Of a stretch of 64,000 nucleotides of DNA, positions 23,295-35,021 are shown in pieces; positions within the stretch are counted from its first letter, which is position 1, and each line of letters starts with the position of its first letter. This stretch comes from JAGQYP01 sp041392305. Its GTDB lineage: Bacteria > Bacteroidota > Bacteroidia > Flavobacteriales_D > Crocinitomicaceae. The position numbers and the translations under genes are program-made. The notes beneath the pieces are model-generated. The model had not been told where the DNA came from and did not search any database. It saw only the letters and a program-made list of their open reading frames with translations. The stretch spans positions 1 through 64,000 of the forward strand of contig JAWKMJ010000015.1 of assembly GCA_041392305.1 (NCBI GenBank), in the 5' to 3' direction.

Positions 23295-23398
23295 ACTCCT
23301 AAAATGTCAATTTCCTAAAAAGTAACAATAAACTTTAACATGTTAAAAACCTGTTGATACAAAACCACTCATTTTCCCAATATTTTCTGATTATCTGC

Positions 23399-23406
23399 TA
23401 ACTTTG
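23399..23406 (+). promoter_or_regulatory. Promoter -7 element for dnaX (TAACTTTG)
   Basis: It matches TAnnTTTG, 25 bases before the dnaX start. A -33 TTG is not seen at the usual spacing. Confidence 0.45.
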
Positions 23407-23431
23407 TAAGCCTCGAAAAATCAAGAAAAAA

Positions 23432-24547
23432 ATGAGTGATTACGTAGTATCAGCTAGAAAATATAGACCCCAGACTTTTGATTCTGTTGTTGGACAAAGC
23501 TCGATCACCAATACGTTAAAAAACTCTATCAAAACAGGGCATCTGGCCCAGGCGTTTTTATTCTGTGGAACACGAGGTGTAGGGAAAACTACTACTGCCA
23601 GAATTTTAGCAAAGACTATCAATTGCATGAATCGAAAAGATAACATCGAGCCATGCGACGAATGTGATTCTTGCAAATCTTTTAATGAAGGACAATCATT
23701 AAATATTTATGAACTTGATGCAGCCTCGAATAATTCAGTGGACGATATTCGTGCACTTGTAGATCAAGTTCGCATTGCCCCCCAACTTGGAAATTACAAA
23801 GTCTACATTATTGACGAGGTTCACATGCTATCTTCAAATGCATTCAATGCCTTTTTGAAAACACTAGAAGAACCACCTAAACACGCTATTTTCATTTTAG
23901 CTACAACAGAAAAGCATAAGATCATACCGACCATTCTATCACGTTGTCAAATTTTTGATTTTCACAGAATCAAAGTGGAAGACATGGTCAAACATCTCGA
24001 AGGAATTGCGGAAAATGAAGGTGTATCTGCAGAGCACGATGGTCTCACTCTAATTGCTCAAAAAGCCGAAGGTGGGTTAAGAGATGCACTATCGCTTTTT
24101 GACCAAATTGTAAGCTCAACTAATGGGAAATTGACCTATGAAAATGTAATCCTTAACCTTAATATTCTGGATTATGATTATTTTTTTCGAATTGTAGAAT
24201 TCATGAATAATCAGGATATCCCTGAAGCCATGCTTCTATACAATGAAATATTGGAAAGGGGATTCGATGGCTCTAATTTTCTAATTGGAATAGCTGAACA
24301 TTTTAGAAATCTAATGATCTGTAAAGACCCTAAAACACATAAAATGCTTGAGCTAGGGGACAAGATCAAACAAAAATATCTAGATCAATCAACTTCATTA
24401 TCTCTACCTTTTATCATACGGGCTCTTGGAGTCATTTCTCAAGCAGACGTAGATTATAAAACCTCGAAAAACAAAAGGCTTTTGGTTGAAATCTGCCTCA
24501 TGCAACTATGTTCGATTAAAAGTGAGCAGGAAAAAAAAAATCCTTAA
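23432..24547 (+). CDS. dnaX: DNA polymerase III subunit gamma/tau, short (gamma-like) product
   Basis: Zero-frame translation gives 371 residues covering domains I-III of the clamp loader. Walker A is GTRGVGKTT (46-54), the zinc finger uses C65, C75, C78 and C81, Walker B is YIIDEVH (125-131), sensor 1 is FILATTE and the SRC arginine finger is at 170-172. It stops right after domain III, where a ten-A tract meets CCTTAA. The -1 frame continues open to 25188 and encodes the tau extension. This is therefore probably the gamma-like form of a gene that makes two products, not a broken gene. It forms the DnaX ring of the clamp loader. Confidence 0.93.
   Translation: MSDYVVSARKYRPQTFDSVVGQSSITNTLKNSIKTGHLAQAFLFCGTRGVGKTTTARILAKTINCMNRKDNIEPCDECDSCKSFNEGQSLNIYELDAASNNSVDDIRALVDQVRIAPQLGNYKVYIIDEVHMLSSNAFNAFLKTLEEPPKHAIFILATTEKHKIIPTILSRCQIFDFHRIKVEDMVKHLEGIAENEGVSAEHDGLTLIAQKAEGGLRDALSLFDQIVSSTNGKLTYENVILNLNILDYDYFFRIVEFMNNQDIPEAMLLYNEILERGFDGSNFLIGIAEHFRNLMICKDPKTHKMLELGDKIKQKYLDQSTSLSLPFIIRALGVISQADVDYKTSKNKRLLVEICLMQLCSIKSEQEKKNP
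24531..24540 (+). other. Ten-A slippery tract in dnaX
   Basis: Ten consecutive A residues sit at the junction of the gamma and tau frames. Adding one A to the mRNA, or a -1 ribosome shift, joins them. A purine-rich GTGAGCAGG precedes it, which could act as an internal Shine-Dalgarno stimulator. No strong hairpin is visible just after. Confidence 0.75.
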
Positions 24548-25188
24548 CTGACCCTGTTCCTATTCTCCCCTTTCCTGATCAAATTTTAAAAGAAGATAAA
24601 AAGATCATCCCAATTAAAAAAAACACTACGGAAATAGCTGGAAATACGGCTGTTGCCACATCTCCTGTAACTGACTCACAACAAAAAAAACAAATTCAGT
24701 TAGTAGCCAAAGGTACCCCCAACTTGGTTTCAAAGCATTTATCCATTTCTAAAGTTCTAAATCCCGAAAATCAGGAAGAAGATGATTTCACAAATACAGA
24801 GAATAAACCCAGAACACCCTTTAGTTTAGAATTAGCTAAACAACATTTGAAAAAACTAGCTTACCAGCTGCAAAAAGACGGAAGAGATAGTTTAGCAGCA
24901 ACGCTAACAACATCTGAAATAGAATTAAAAGACCAATTTTTATTAGAGTTCAAAGTATCCAATACCATTCAAAAAAACAGTTTAGACCAATACAGAAATG
25001 AAATCGTGTCTTTTTTAAGACGAGAACTAAAAAATTGGGGCACGGACATAGGAAGTGAAGTCATTGAAAAAGATAACTCTGAGGACATTCAATTAATGAC
25101 TTCTGTAGATAAGTTCAAAAAAATGTCCGAAAAAAATCCCAATTTGTTAGCTCTTCAGAAAAGATTCAAATTAGATATTGACTTCTAA
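24541..25188 (+). CDS. dnaX: DnaX tau-specific C-terminal part (shifted frame)
   Basis: This frame has no stop from the slippery tract to 25188 and no good start of its own (the first possible start is a TTG at 24724). It is therefore read only after slippage. It begins with a linker rich in Pro, Lys and Thr (about 90 residues). It continues with a domain (FSLELAKQHLKKLAYQLQKDGRD...LEFKVSNTIQKNSLDQYRNEIVSFLRREL) like the C-terminal domain that in other bacteria contacts the polymerase alpha subunit and DnaB. A joined product would be 585 residues. Its end overlaps the convergent mutY end by 18 bases. Confidence 0.85.
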   Translation, partial: SLTDPVPILPFPDQILKEDKKIIPIKKNTTEIAGNTAVATSPVTDSQQKKQIQLVAKGTPNLVSKHLSISKVLNPENQEEDDFTNTENKPRTPFSLELAKQHLKKLAYQLQKDGRDSLAATLTTSEIELKDQFLLEFKVSNTIQKNSLDQYRNEIVSFLRRELKNWGTDIGSEVIEKDNSEDIQLMTSVDKFKKMSEKNPNLLALQKRFKLDIDF

Positions 25189-26202
25189 AATGAATTGTTT
25201 AATGAATTCATTTAATGGCTTAGGAAACGACAGTAGCGACAGGTCTTGAATATCAAATTTTTTTTCCCAATCCTCTGCATCCAATTCCCAAAAAGAGATA
25301 TGTAAATTTTGATGAGATAGTTTATGTGGTTTTTGCAATTGATGAATCATTTTCGCTCTATCCACCTTTTGATCAATCCGCTTTCTCAAGTCACTTATAG
25401 ATAAGTCTTTTGAATCAGATTCAATCAAAGGAAACTGATATAGCCCATTCCAAATTCCCTCTGATCGCCTTTCCAATGCAATTTTAGTATCATCTTTAAT
25501 TATTAAAAAATGTAGAAAACGATCAGTAATCTTTAACTTCTTTGTCTTAACTGGACGCTCTTCTATTTTTTGTTCCTTTAATGATAAACAACCAAAATTT
25601 AAAGGACAACTTCCGCAGTCATAATTTTTTGGAGTACAAATCATAGCTCCAATATCCATAACTGCTTGATTGAAATCCCCTGGATTATCACCTTCTATGA
25701 GTTCTGTCATTAGATTTTCAAAGTATTTTCTAGTGCTATTTAAGGAAATATCTTTTTCTATATCAAAAAAACGAGAAAGTACTCGAAATGCATTTCCGTC
25801 TACGGCTGCCACTTTTTCATTATTTGCGATGGAACTTATAGCCGCAGAAGTATAGGGGCCAATTCCTTTTAACTTTCTCAATTCAGATGCACTCACTGGA
25901 AATTGCCCACTATATTCTTGCACAATTCGCTTTGCAGTGGCCAATAAATTTCTCCCTCTTGAATAATACCCCAAACCTTCCCATAACTTCAAAACATCAT
26001 CTTCAGATGCTTTTGCCAAATCAAAAATTGAAGGAAATCGTTTAACAAATTTTTCATAATAAGCCAACCCTTGTTCCACTCTAGTTTGTTGCAATATGAT
26101 TTCTGAAAGCCAAATTCTATAAGGATCCTTAGTTAATCTCCATGGAAGATCCCTTTTATTTTGTGAGTACCACATTAATATTTCTGCATGAAAAGAATTC
26201 AA
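25171..26202 (-). CDS. mutY: A/G-specific adenine glycosylase MutY
   Basis: The 343 residues show the MutY features: the catalytic Glu in SEIILQQT (E34), the helix-hairpin-helix LKGIGPYTS (111-119) and the catalytic Asp in AVDGNAFRV (D135). A [4Fe-4S] loop has Cys at 189, 196, 199 and 205 (spacing 6-2-5, as in the family). The C-terminal NUDIX-like domain is present (FLHFLIIKDDTKIALERR, then WNGLYQFPLIES). It removes adenine opposite 8-oxoguanine. It is followed three bases on by the glucosaminidase gene's stop, so both may be on one transcript. Confidence 0.96.
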   Translation of the reverse strand: MNSFHAEILMWYSQNKRDLPWRLTKDPYRIWLSEIILQQTRVEQGLAYYEKFVKRFPSIFDLAKASEDDVLKLWEGLGYYSRGRNLLATAKRIVQEYSGQFPVSASELRKLKGIGPYTSAAISSIANNEKVAAVDGNAFRVLSRFFDIEKDISLNSTRKYFENLMTELIEGDNPGDFNQAVMDIGAMICTPKNYDCGSCPLNFGCLSLKEQKIEERPVKTKKLKITDRFLHFLIIKDDTKIALERRSEGIWNGLYQFPLIESDSKDLSISDLRKRIDQKVDRAKMIHQLQKPHKLSHQNLHISFWELDAEDWEKKFDIQDLSLLSFPKPLNEFIKQFILEVNI

Positions 26203-26205
26203 ATC

Positions 26206-27099
26206 CTAGTTCTTTATTTTAATGTGAACAACAAAATCTTTACTCAAGGTGAATTGATCGTATTGTTCCAGTTTATAGTAATTAATCATAGAAATAATTT
26301 TCTTAACATATCTTTCTCCTAATACCGAATAATTCATTAGTGTTGATGCTAATTTTTTTCCGGAAATTGGTATTCCTAATTCTCGCATTTCAGATCTTAC
26401 ATCTCTCATTTTACGGTAACTTCCATGACGATTTAAATTTATTATATACTCTCTAACACATTCACGAATTGTCCGATAGTCCTTTGCTCTTGGTCTTGTA
26501 TCGCCTGTATTGATTACTATTCTTTCACTCCCATACATTCCGAACAAATTATTTCCTTCAATGGCATATTTGGAAGTGGCCCAGCCTGATTCTATTATTC
26601 CTTGGACTATAATCAAAGAAGGAGGTATTATGTCAATCTTATTAATTAATTCGCTGTAGTTTTGTCTTTTTACTCTGTAAACATCCGATAAGCTATCTAA
26701 CCATATTGAATCCCCATAACTTAGAGTTTTCTTATTCAATTTTTTATATAATTGAATTCTAGTTTGATTAATCTCTTCATTTTCTAACAAAGTATGAGCT
26801 AAAATAATTCGAATAAAATTATCTTTTTTCTCCTTTTTGTCTAGATCGCTGATACTAGGTGTAATTTGATCAACATAAATTTGAGGAACTTTTTTGTAAA
26901 TATTTATAGAATCCAGTTCAAAACCCAGGCTATTAAATAGACTATCAAGTTTTGCATAGTTATCAATTTGGTATTCAATCTTAGGAATTGGAAAACTTAA
27001 TGAAAGTTCATTTTTTTCTTGATTACATGAATTCAGAAGATAAACAAAACAAAAAAACACACCTATTTTCTTTTTGCATCTATTTATCTTTTCTCTCAT
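26206..27099 (-). CDS. Glucosaminidase-domain (Bax-like) lipoprotein
   Basis: The 297-residue protein begins with a lipoprotein signal (CFVYLLNSC). Its C-terminal half is a peptidoglycan-hydrolase glucosaminidase domain of the Bax type. PPSLIIVQGIIESGWATSKYAIEGNNLFGMYG carries the catalytic Glu in IESGWATS, and DYRTIRECVREYIINLNRH follows. The N-terminal helical part is of unknown role. It probably cleaves N-acetylglucosaminyl bonds in peptidoglycan during growth or separation. It lies directly upstream of mutY on the same strand, three bases away. Start at the ATG at 27099. Confidence 0.9.
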   Translation of the reverse strand: MREKINRCKKKIGVFFCFVYLLNSCNQEKNELSLSFPIPKIEYQIDNYAKLDSLFNSLGFELDSINIYKKVPQIYVDQITPSISDLDKKEKKDNFIRIILAHTLLENEEINQTRIQLYKKLNKKTLSYGDSIWLDSLSDVYRVKRQNYSELINKIDIIPPSLIIVQGIIESGWATSKYAIEGNNLFGMYGSERIVINTGDTRPRAKDYRTIRECVREYIINLNRHGSYRKMRDVRSEMRELGIPISGKKLASTLMNYSVLGERYVKKIISMINYYKLEQYDQFTLSKDFVVHIKIKN

Positions 27100-27174
27100 A
27101 CACCCTTTAAAGTATAGAATCTATTCGAGAAATTATAAATTTTACCTTCAAAAAAGATTTAATTTGAAGTAGAA

Positions 27175-27846
27175 TTAAGGTTTCTTACCAATAATAATAA
27201 TTTCTTCCGCAAGATGTGGATAAAACTTAATAATCATGTTTTTCTTCCAATGCGGATAGTTGTTTCGATAAAAAGAAGAATGTATTTCAAAACCAGATTT
27301 CTGAAACATTTCCTCAAGCTCGGGCTTTGTATACTCTTTAACATGCATCCAATCATCCCAAATTTGCCTTTGATCCGTTCTATTGAAATCAACAACAACT
27401 TCCTTAAATCCTGGATCTAAATCTTTTGTCACTTTTTGAACAATATTCTGTCCCCGAAATAATTGAAGAACTCTTTCGAAAGAACATCCATTCACTGTAG
27501 ACAAATAGAAATACCCTCCACTTGGTAGTTTATTGTAAATCTTTTCTAATAATATATAAGGCGAGAATCTAAAATGCGCTATAGCATGTGCCAAAATAAA
27601 GCAGTCCACATCTTCTGTAATTTGACTAAAATCTCCTGTAAAAAATTCAATAAAGTGAATAGGAACATTGTTTACTTTAGCCCAGCTTTTATTTTCTTCT
27701 CTTGCCCAAGGCGCTTCAACAGCAACTACCTGTTTACCTTTATTTTTTAATCCAACAGACAAAATGCCTTCACCGGGTCCCAAATCACAATATGTGTTTT
27801 TTCCTAAACTTACTAAATCTTCGATTGATCTATCTATTCGATTCAT
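27175..27846 (-). CDS. Class I SAM-dependent methyltransferase
   Basis: I choose the start at 27846 (MNRIDRSIEDL, 223 aa), since a TATTTTTG promoter motif at 27871-27878 lies just before the alternative internal Met at 27870 and inside the longer frame (start 27894). Motif I is CDLGPGEGILSVGL, motif II VVAVEAP, the post-II motif CFILAHAIAHF, and motif III GGYFYLSTV. The rest resembles Methyltransf_23 enzymes. The AHAIAHFR block is like that of small-molecule methyltransferases. Substrate unknown. The nearest genes are the glucosaminidase and the rRNA operon tail, which give no hint. Confidence 0.8.
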   Translation of the reverse strand: MNRIDRSIEDLVSLGKNTYCDLGPGEGILSVGLKNKGKQVVAVEAPWAREENKSWAKVNNVPIHFIEFFTGDFSQITEDVDCFILAHAIAHFRFSPYILLEKIYNKLPSGGYFYLSTVNGCSFERVLQLFRGQNIVQKVTKDLDPGFKEVVVDFNRTDQRQIWDDWMHVKEYTKPELEEMFQKSGFEIHSSFYRNNYPHWKKNMIIKFYPHLAEEIIIIGKKP

Positions 27847-27870
27847 TTGCCAATTATAAATGTAAAGCAT

Positions 27871-27878
27871 CAAAAATA
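27871..27878 (-). promoter_or_regulatory. Promoter -7 element (TATTTTTG)
   Basis: It matches TAnnTTTG, 24 bases before the chosen start of the methyltransferase, and excludes the two upstream Met codons as starts. Confidence 0.45.
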
Positions 27879-28124
27879 GTATTTTTTTGTGCAAAGAATA
27901 TGGTCAAACGGATAAATAAAATTCGAAAGTAAATGTTGCATTTTTCTATATGACAAAATACAAAGATCTACAGAAGTATGAATGGTGTTTTTTATATTTT
28001 ATAATTGTCCAAATAACTCTATAGGGACTTTTGATTTGTAATGTATTCTAAGTTGTGCTGATAAAAAAAATGGCATCGAAGCATGGGGTAAAATGACCGT
28101 ACCATCTAAGTTTTGTCCAAAAAA

Positions 28125-28149
28125 AAAGCCACGTAAAAAACGTGGCTTT
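28125..28149 (-). terminator. Terminator hairpin, third (distal) copy
   Basis: The stem AAAGCCACG...CGTGGCTTT has a seven-base T/A loop and flanking T-runs on the minus strand. It is the same hairpin as at 28221 and 28319. Confidence 0.85.
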
Positions 28150-28220
28150 AAAAAAAGTGGCATCGACATACTCTCCCATCCGTCGGCTGACGGACAGCAC
28201 CATCTAAGTTTTTCAAAAAA

Positions 28221-28245
28221 AAAGCCACGTAAAAAACGTGGCTTT
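28221..28245 (-). terminator. Terminator hairpin, second copy
   Basis: Identical nine-pair stem AAAGCCACG/CGTGGCTTT with a T-run, one repeat unit downstream of the first copy. Confidence 0.85.
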
Positions 28246-28318
28246 TAAAAAAGTGGCATCGACATACTCTCCCATCCGTCAGCTGACGGACATTACCATC
28301 TGAGTTTTTTTCAAAAAA

Positions 28319-28343
28319 AAAGCCACGTAAAAAACGTGGCTTT
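28319..28343 (-). terminator. rRNA operon terminator, first copy
   Basis: Nine-pair stem AAAGCCACG/CGTGGCTTT with a seven-base loop and T-run, ending seven bases before the 3' end of the 5S gene. Confidence 0.9.
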
Positions 28344-28352
28344 TAAAAAAGT

Positions 28353-28462
28353 GGCATCGACATACTCTCCCACCCTCAAAAGGGCAGTACCATCTGCGCA
28401 AATGAGCTTAACTTCTCTGTTCGGAATGGTAAGAGGTGGACCTCATTGCAATAGACACCTAA
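28353..28462 (-). rRNA. rrf: 5S ribosomal RNA
   Basis: Minus-strand sequence with helix I (AGGTGTC paired to GATGCC), the CCGAACAGAGAAGTTAAG core, the TTTGAGGG helix IV loop and the GGGAGAGTATG segment. Length about 110 bases. Ends are placed by helix I pairing. Confidence 0.93.
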
Positions 28463-28529
28463 AATCGTGTGTTCTAATGAACAATATCATAATTATTGGA
28501 ACTGGTCGGAACAGCAAGTAAAGTCAAGG

Positions 28530-31402
<2,873 letters not shown>

Positions 31403-31482
31403 GTCTCTTTTTGATACTTTACTTACTATTCCAATCAATTTTTCCAATAATTCAAAGAACTTTTTTCCTTTTCAGAAATTTG

Positions 31483-31556
31483 TGGAGAATGTCGGAGTCG
31501 AACCGACGACCTCTTGCGTGCAAGGCAAGCGCTCTAGCCAACTGAGCTAATCCCCC
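31483..31556 (-). tRNA. tRNA-Ala (anticodon TGC)
   Basis: A 74-base cloverleaf fits: acceptor GGGGGAT/ATTCTCC (two G-U pairs), AGCTCAG D-arm, anticodon stem CTTGC/GCAAG with loop reading TGC, and T-arm GGTTCGACTCC. CCA is not encoded. It lies between tRNA-Ile and 23S as usual. Confidence 0.96.
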
Positions 31557-31557
31557 C

Positions 31558-31627
31558 TCTCCAGTGTGGAGTGTGAGATTTCGAGTGTGGTTCCTCTGAA
31601 CTCACTCTCACTCTCTACTCTGTCTTG
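31558..31627. repeat. Low-complexity spacer between the two tRNAs
   Basis: The spacer has GAGTGT/CACTCT words on both strands (for example GTGTGGAGTGTGAGATTTCGA and ACTCACTCTCACTCTC), similar to the low-complexity repeats at 12955-13010. It is rich in short direct repeats and has no gene. Confidence 0.5.
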
Positions 31628-31701
31628 TAGTCCCGAGCAGATTTGAACTGCTGACCCCTACATTATCAGTGTAGTGCTCTAACCAACTGAGCTACGGGAC
31701 T
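31628..31701 (-). tRNA. tRNA-Ile (anticodon GAT)
   Basis: A 74-base cloverleaf fits: acceptor AGTCCCG/CGGGACT, TAGCTCAGTTGGTTAGAGC D-arm, anticodon stem CTACA/TGTAG with loop GAT, and T-arm AGTTCAAATCT. No CCA is encoded. Typical rRNA spacer tRNA. Confidence 0.96.
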
Positions 31702-31838
31702 ATCTCTATTCCCGCAATCATCCAATTTCTCTTTTATCAATCCCTTCTTACGGGAAGGAAAAAAATTTCACTAAATAATAAGATCAAAAAAAAGGTAAAA
31801 TAACATATAAAGTCACACATCTGTCGTACCTACTCTAG

Positions 31839-33360
<1,522 letters not shown>

Positions 33361-33520
33361 ATAAAGATTTTGAATTTTCTTAGGACTCTCGATGTGTTTT
33401 AATAACCTTATACGCTATTTCAAACCTTTTTTCAATCTTATCAAAGAACTCTTTTGTAACTAGAAAAAGTCTACCCTTTCCTAACCTTAAAAACGTCGCT
33501 CCGTTTTTATTTTGGGAGTG
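33361..33520 (-). other. rRNA leader region
   Basis: AT-rich leader between promoter P1 and 16S. It contains a small hairpin (AAAACG...CGTTTTT at about 33489-33508) that could be part of antitermination or processing. No gene is supported in 33,361-33,756. Confidence 0.5.
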
Positions 33521-33550
33521 CAAAGATATAAATCTTTTTTCTCCTCGCAA
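33521..33550 (-). promoter_or_regulatory. rRNA promoter P1
   Basis: TTG at 33548-33550 and TATCTTTG at 33521-33528 on the minus strand are 19 bases apart, followed by GCACTCCC. This fits the Bacteroidota promoter well. Confidence 0.8.
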
Positions 33551-33646
33551 TACTTATTCGAAAGTTTTTTTAAAAAGTTTTTTTTAACTCCCCAAATCAA
33601 CCCCTCATCACCTCAATTCTACGCTGCATATTTTCAAATGCGGGTG

Positions 33647-33676
33647 CAAAGATACAGCGTTTTTCATTCCACACAA
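33647..33676 (-). promoter_or_regulatory. rRNA promoter P2
   Basis: TTG at 33674-33676 and TATCTTTG at 33647-33654 with the same 19-base spacing as P1, followed by GCACCCG. Two tandem promoters are typical for rRNA operons. Confidence 0.8.
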
Positions 33677-33756
33677 TACTTTATTAAAAAAAAATTCATC
33701 TTTTTTTTCAACCCTCTTTTAAGGCCTTGATAACCTTCTGTTTACATTTGATTTTT

Positions 33757-34614
33757 TTAGTGATTTGGGATTATCATCACTGGAATATCAATAGCATGAG
33801 CCACTGATTCTGCAACACTATGATGAAATATTTTCTTCAAACCTTTATAGCCATGCGTATTGATAACTAACAAATCTGGCTGATATTTTTTTATATACTT
33901 AAGTATCCCTTCTTCTATCCAAACTGAATTATAGGTAGAAAAAGTAGCATTTTTCAATTGATGGTCTTCAACTACCTTGGCCATTCGCTCATCTACAACA
34001 TCAGATTCTTCGAACTTATTTGGACTATTGATATACAATAAATGCAAATCTGATTTATAAAATTCGCTTATCGTTTTGATATAATTCAACGAGTTATTCA
34101 ATTGTTCTTCCCTAAAATCAGAGGTATATACAATACTTCGAAACATAGCCAAAGAAGATTTTTCCTTGACAACAATAACCGGTACTTTCGAAAGTCGAAT
34201 CATTTTTTGAGCATTAGATCCTAGAATAAGAGTATTCAAACCACGAACTCCGTGAGAACCCATTACCACCAAATCAATTTCATTTTCTAGAGAATAAGCC
34301 AATAACTCGCCCACCAAATCACCTTCTAGAATTGATGTTTTGTATTTCACCTCTCCTTTATGAACTTCTAAGAGTTCAACCAAAAGTTCGTCAGCTCGTT
34401 CAAAAACTTCCTTCAATTGTTTGAAAGGATTATCAGCCATTTCCAATTCTGATAATCGAGCCCCATAAAGGTTGCCTCCGGTAAAGGTATAATCCAGCTC
34501 AACTGCATGAACCAAATGAATCTCCGTATTGGTGTTTTTTGCGATCCCTATTGCATAATTCAAAGCACTTTCTGAACATGGAGTAAAATCAATAGGAACT
34601 AATATCTTTTTCAT
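33757..34614 (-). CDS. Tandem-domain universal stress protein
   Basis: The 285 residues contain two UspA domains. The first starts MKKILVPIDFTPCSESALNYAIG and ends with the nucleotide-loop motif VMGSHGVRGLNTLILGSNAQ. The second begins near residue 155 (FRSIVYTSDFREEQL) and carries VINTHGYKGLKKIFHHSVAES, where the G-rich ATP loop is less canonical (HHSV instead of GSV). The second domain may therefore not bind ATP. These proteins help cells survive stress and starvation. It lies upstream of the rRNA promoters, on the same strand, and is divergent from the 111-residue lipoprotein. Confidence 0.93.
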   Translation of the reverse strand: MKKILVPIDFTPCSESALNYAIGIAKNTNTEIHLVHAVELDYTFTGGNLYGARLSELEMADNPFKQLKEVFERADELLVELLEVHKGEVKYKTSILEGDLVGELLAYSLENEIDLVVMGSHGVRGLNTLILGSNAQKMIRLSKVPVIVVKEKSSLAMFRSIVYTSDFREEQLNNSLNYIKTISEFYKSDLHLLYINSPNKFEESDVVDERMAKVVEDHQLKNATFSTYNSVWIEEGILKYIKKYQPDLLVINTHGYKGLKKIFHHSVAESVAHAIDIPVMIIPNH

Positions 34615-34676
34615 GATATGGTCGTAATAAAATAAAAAGTTAATTTAGTATAAAATTATTTATTCAGATTCGAACT

Positions 34677-35012
34677 ATGAAATATTTCATTCTGATTCTT
34701 ACCGTAATCATTATGTTCTCGTGTAAAGAAGAACACAAAGAACTTGAGGTATGTTTCCAAATTGATGAAAACGAAATTAACCAAGGAGACTCTGTACTTT
34801 TCACTAATTGCAGTGTAGCAGATTCTACTTTGATTGTTATTCAAAATGCTGACAACAATCAAGTCTATAATGGTCCGGCGTATAATTTTGTCAATGATTC
34901 TATTTATATCACTTTTTCAGATACAGGAAATTTCATAGCAGTTGTAAGGGCTTGGAATTTCGAGCAAGGTACAGAAATGAAGCGATTTTTTAGAACAATT
35001 AGAGTGAATTGA
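34677..35012 (+). CDS. Small PKD-like lipoprotein
   Basis: The 111-residue protein has a lipoprotein signal (FILILTVIIMFSC). One beta-sandwich follows (VCFQIDENEINQGDSVLFTNCS, YNFVNDSIYITFSDTGNFIAVVRAW) that fits a PKD or Ig-like domain: INQGDSVLFTNCS matches the usual start of PKD domains and FSDTGNFIAVVRA their end. Function unknown. It stands alone between the stress-protein gene and the convergent end of the polysaccharide locus. Confidence 0.75.
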   Translation: MKYFILILTVIIMFSCKEEHKELEVCFQIDENEINQGDSVLFTNCSVADSTLIVIQNADNNQVYNGPAYNFVNDSIYITFSDTGNFIAVVRAWNFEQGTEMKRFFRTIRVN

Positions 35013-35021
35013 ATTACGAGT

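Larger units (their letters stand above)
28070..28350 (-). repeat. Tandem array of 5S rRNA 3'-end remnants with terminators
   Basis: Three units begin with a copy of the 5S 3'-end (GTGGCATCGACATACTCTCC in plus orientation) at 28070 (degenerate), 28157 and 28253, followed by the true 5S at 28351. The spacing is 87, 96 and 98 bp. Each unit has the 5S helix-I/IV part, then ACCATCT(A/G)AG, a T-run, and the same hairpin. The region 27,895-28,069 before it shows nothing recognisable. Confidence 0.85.

Noticed and set aside
24548..24723. dnaX as a pseudogene broken by a frameshift
   Set aside because: The shift sits at a ten-A tract exactly at the gamma/tau border and the second frame is fully open, which fits known programmed slippage better than decay. 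A homopolymer sequencing error cannot be excluded.
28070..28350. CRISPR array, because of regular repeats and near-equal spacing
   Set aside because: The units are about 90 bp and contain 5S sequence plus terminator hairpins; there are no unique spacers and no cas genes.
33512..33730. Open frame of 72 codons upstream of the 16S gene
   Set aside because: It overlaps both rRNA promoters, is made mainly of Phe/Ser codons from T-rich DNA, and has no start context.
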